A stretch of DNA of 64,000 nt from JAMXLO01 sp963818775 (GTDB lineage Bacteria; Pseudomonadota; Alphaproteobacteria; Acetobacterales; Acetobacteraceae), in the NCBI GenBank assembly GCA_963818775.1, contig CAWFUF010000009.1, positions 1 through 64,000 on the forward strand. The letters run 5' to 3'. The notes beneath the pieces were generated by a model. That model searched no databases, was not told the DNA's origin, and worked only from the letters and a program-made list of their open reading frames with translations. Both the position numbers and the translations under genes were made by a program. Shown here one piece after another: positions 63,037 to 64,000 of the stretch. Numbering within the stretch: the stretch's first letter is position 1; every line of letters begins with the position of its first letter.

Positions 63037-64000
63037 TCAGGCGGCGCGTGGTGCCAGCGCCATGCGCAGCCGCTCCGCCATGCGTCGATAGGCAGCGGCG
63101 AAGGCGGCGACGTCCGCTTGTGTCGCGTTCCATGGCAGCGAGACGCGGATCGCCTGACCGGCCAGCAGACCAAGGCCCATAGCCGCCAGCACATGGCTGG
63201 CGGTCACCTTGCCGGAGCTGCACGCTGCACCGGCACTGACTGCGATGCCTTCGAGGTCCAGCGCGATCACCTGCGCGTCGGCGCGCACGCCGGGGAGTGC
63301 CAGGCACGCAGTGTTGACCAGCCGGCTCGCCCCGGCACCGCACACGACTGCCCCAGCGGCGATCGCTGCCGTCTCGACTGCATCACGCAGCGGCGCGAGG
63401 TGGGACGCATCGGTGGCTGCCGCGGCCGCAGCAGCAAAGCCGGCGATGGCGGGCAGGGGGGGTGTGCCGCCTCGTCGGCCGCGCTCCTGTCCGCCGCCGG
63501 TGATCAGCGGGGCGATGGCCGCGACCTCGGGGGCCAGCAGCAGGGCGCCAGCGCCCGGCGGGCCGCCCAGCTTGTGCGAGGAGATGGCGATGCTGTGGGC
63601 GCCGAGTGCCGACAGCGCGACGTCGAGCCGCCCGGCGGCCTGGACGGCATCGACGTGCAGTAATCCGCTATGACGACGACATAAGGCGGCAGCCGCGGCG
63701 ACCGGCTGGATCGTGCCCGTCTCGTTGTTCGCCAGCATCAGACAAGCCAGGGCAGGGGGCCCATCCGCCAGCCAGGCAGCCAGAGTGTCGAGGTCGGCGA
63801 CGCCGTCGCGATCGACCGGCAGCAACATCGCTCCGGGGGCCGCCGAACGCACCGCGTCATGTTCGGTAGCGCCGATGATCAGGCGGCGGCCACGGCCCAA
63901 GGCGTGGATTGCCAGCGCATCGGCCTCGGTGCCGCCCGACGTGAAGACGATGTTCTGCGCCAGAGTGCCGAACCGGGCCGCCAGCATCTCGCGGGCATCT
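63037..64000 (-). CDS. Second cysteine desulfurase, partial at window edge
   Basis: The C-terminal part (316 residues or more) of a class V aminotransferase. VFTSGGTEADALAIHAL, the PLP Lys in ISSHKLGGPPGAGALL and the catalytic Cys in SAGAACSSGKV identify a NifS-type desulfurase. An in-frame ATG at 63987 exists, but family members begin with a roughly 60-residue segment that must lie beyond the window. It is a divergent paralogue of the downstream IscS (shorter and more Ala-rich). Tandem desulfurases of this kind occur in isc-like clusters of Rhodospirillales. Confidence 0.85.
   Translation of the reverse strand, partial: DAREMLAARFGTLAQNIVFTSGGTEADALAIHALGRGRRLIIGATEHDAVRSAAPGAMLLPVDRDGVADLDTLAAWLADGPPALACLMLANNETGTIQPVAAAAALCRRHSGLLHVDAVQAAGRLDVALSALGAHSIAISSHKLGGPPGAGALLLAPEVAAIAPLITGGGQERGRRGGTPPLPAIAGFAAAAAAATDASHLAPLRDAVETAAIAAGAVVCGAGASRLVNTACLALPGVRADAQVIALDLEGIAVSAGAACSSGKVTASHVLAAMGLGLLAGQAIRVSLPWNATQADVAAFAAAYRRMAERLRMALAPRAA

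Overview
The window is GC-rich DNA from an alphaproteobacterium. The Acetobacteraceae/Rhodospirillales are the best guess, based on a hopanoid-type HpnN transporter, a URC-type uracil catabolism operon, a cysteine desulfurase/ferredoxin/mnmA cluster and many small catabolic operons. This placement is an inference: no rRNA or other decisive marker is present. No CRISPR array was seen.

Layout. 0-2.4 kb is debris: an acyl-CoA synthetase fragment, a tyrosine-recombinase C-terminus and a truncated IS66. 2.4-6.1 kb (minus strand) holds RidA, an aldo/keto reductase, a carboxymuconolactone-decarboxylase-like protein and a flavin-dependent monooxygenase preceded by a 27-codon coupled ORF. 6.1-7.3 kb has no recognisable gene. 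7.3-9.3 kb encodes an exported cyclase/amidohydrolase and a sugar-type periplasmic binding protein. 9.5-13.3 kb is a Zn/Mn-type ABC operon (ATPase, permease, binding protein) ending in an exported tandem-repeat protein.

13.4-31.5 kb is an accessory island bounded by two related FimB-sized integrases. It contains two near-identical 1704-bp IS1380-family copies in inverted orientation, a partial IS66, an IS1634-like element with a frameshift, a decayed RepA-like helicase beside CCGCACA repeats, a very large secreted sedolisin/subtilisin-like protease and two unassigned genes. 30.4-33 kb has hydrolase remnants, an epoxide hydrolase broken by a transposase fragment, and an enoyl-CoA hydratase.

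33-46 kb is more core-like: an ATP-grasp ligase, tRNA-Ser(CGA), an MFS transporter, small exported proteins, HpnN with a DUF2147 protein, the URC1-URC4-upp pyrimidine-degradation operon, an aldo/keto reductase and a sorbosone-dehydrogenase-like protein. 46-53.8 kb is a catabolic neighbourhood (frameshifted SMP-30, EthD/DUF4286-like protein, lactonase, SDR, Baeyer-Villiger monooxygenase, CMD protein) fitting oxidation of a cyclic ketone to a lactone and its opening.

54.1-58.8 kb is a two-gene module: a 516-aa repeat protein and a 1031-aa patatin with an intact Ser-Asp dyad, lying between IS66 remnants. It is the best candidate here for an undescribed system. 60.2-64 kb is a sulfur-relay cluster: two cysteine desulfurases, ferredoxin and mnmA, whose 3' end runs into a tRNA-Met gene on the same strand.
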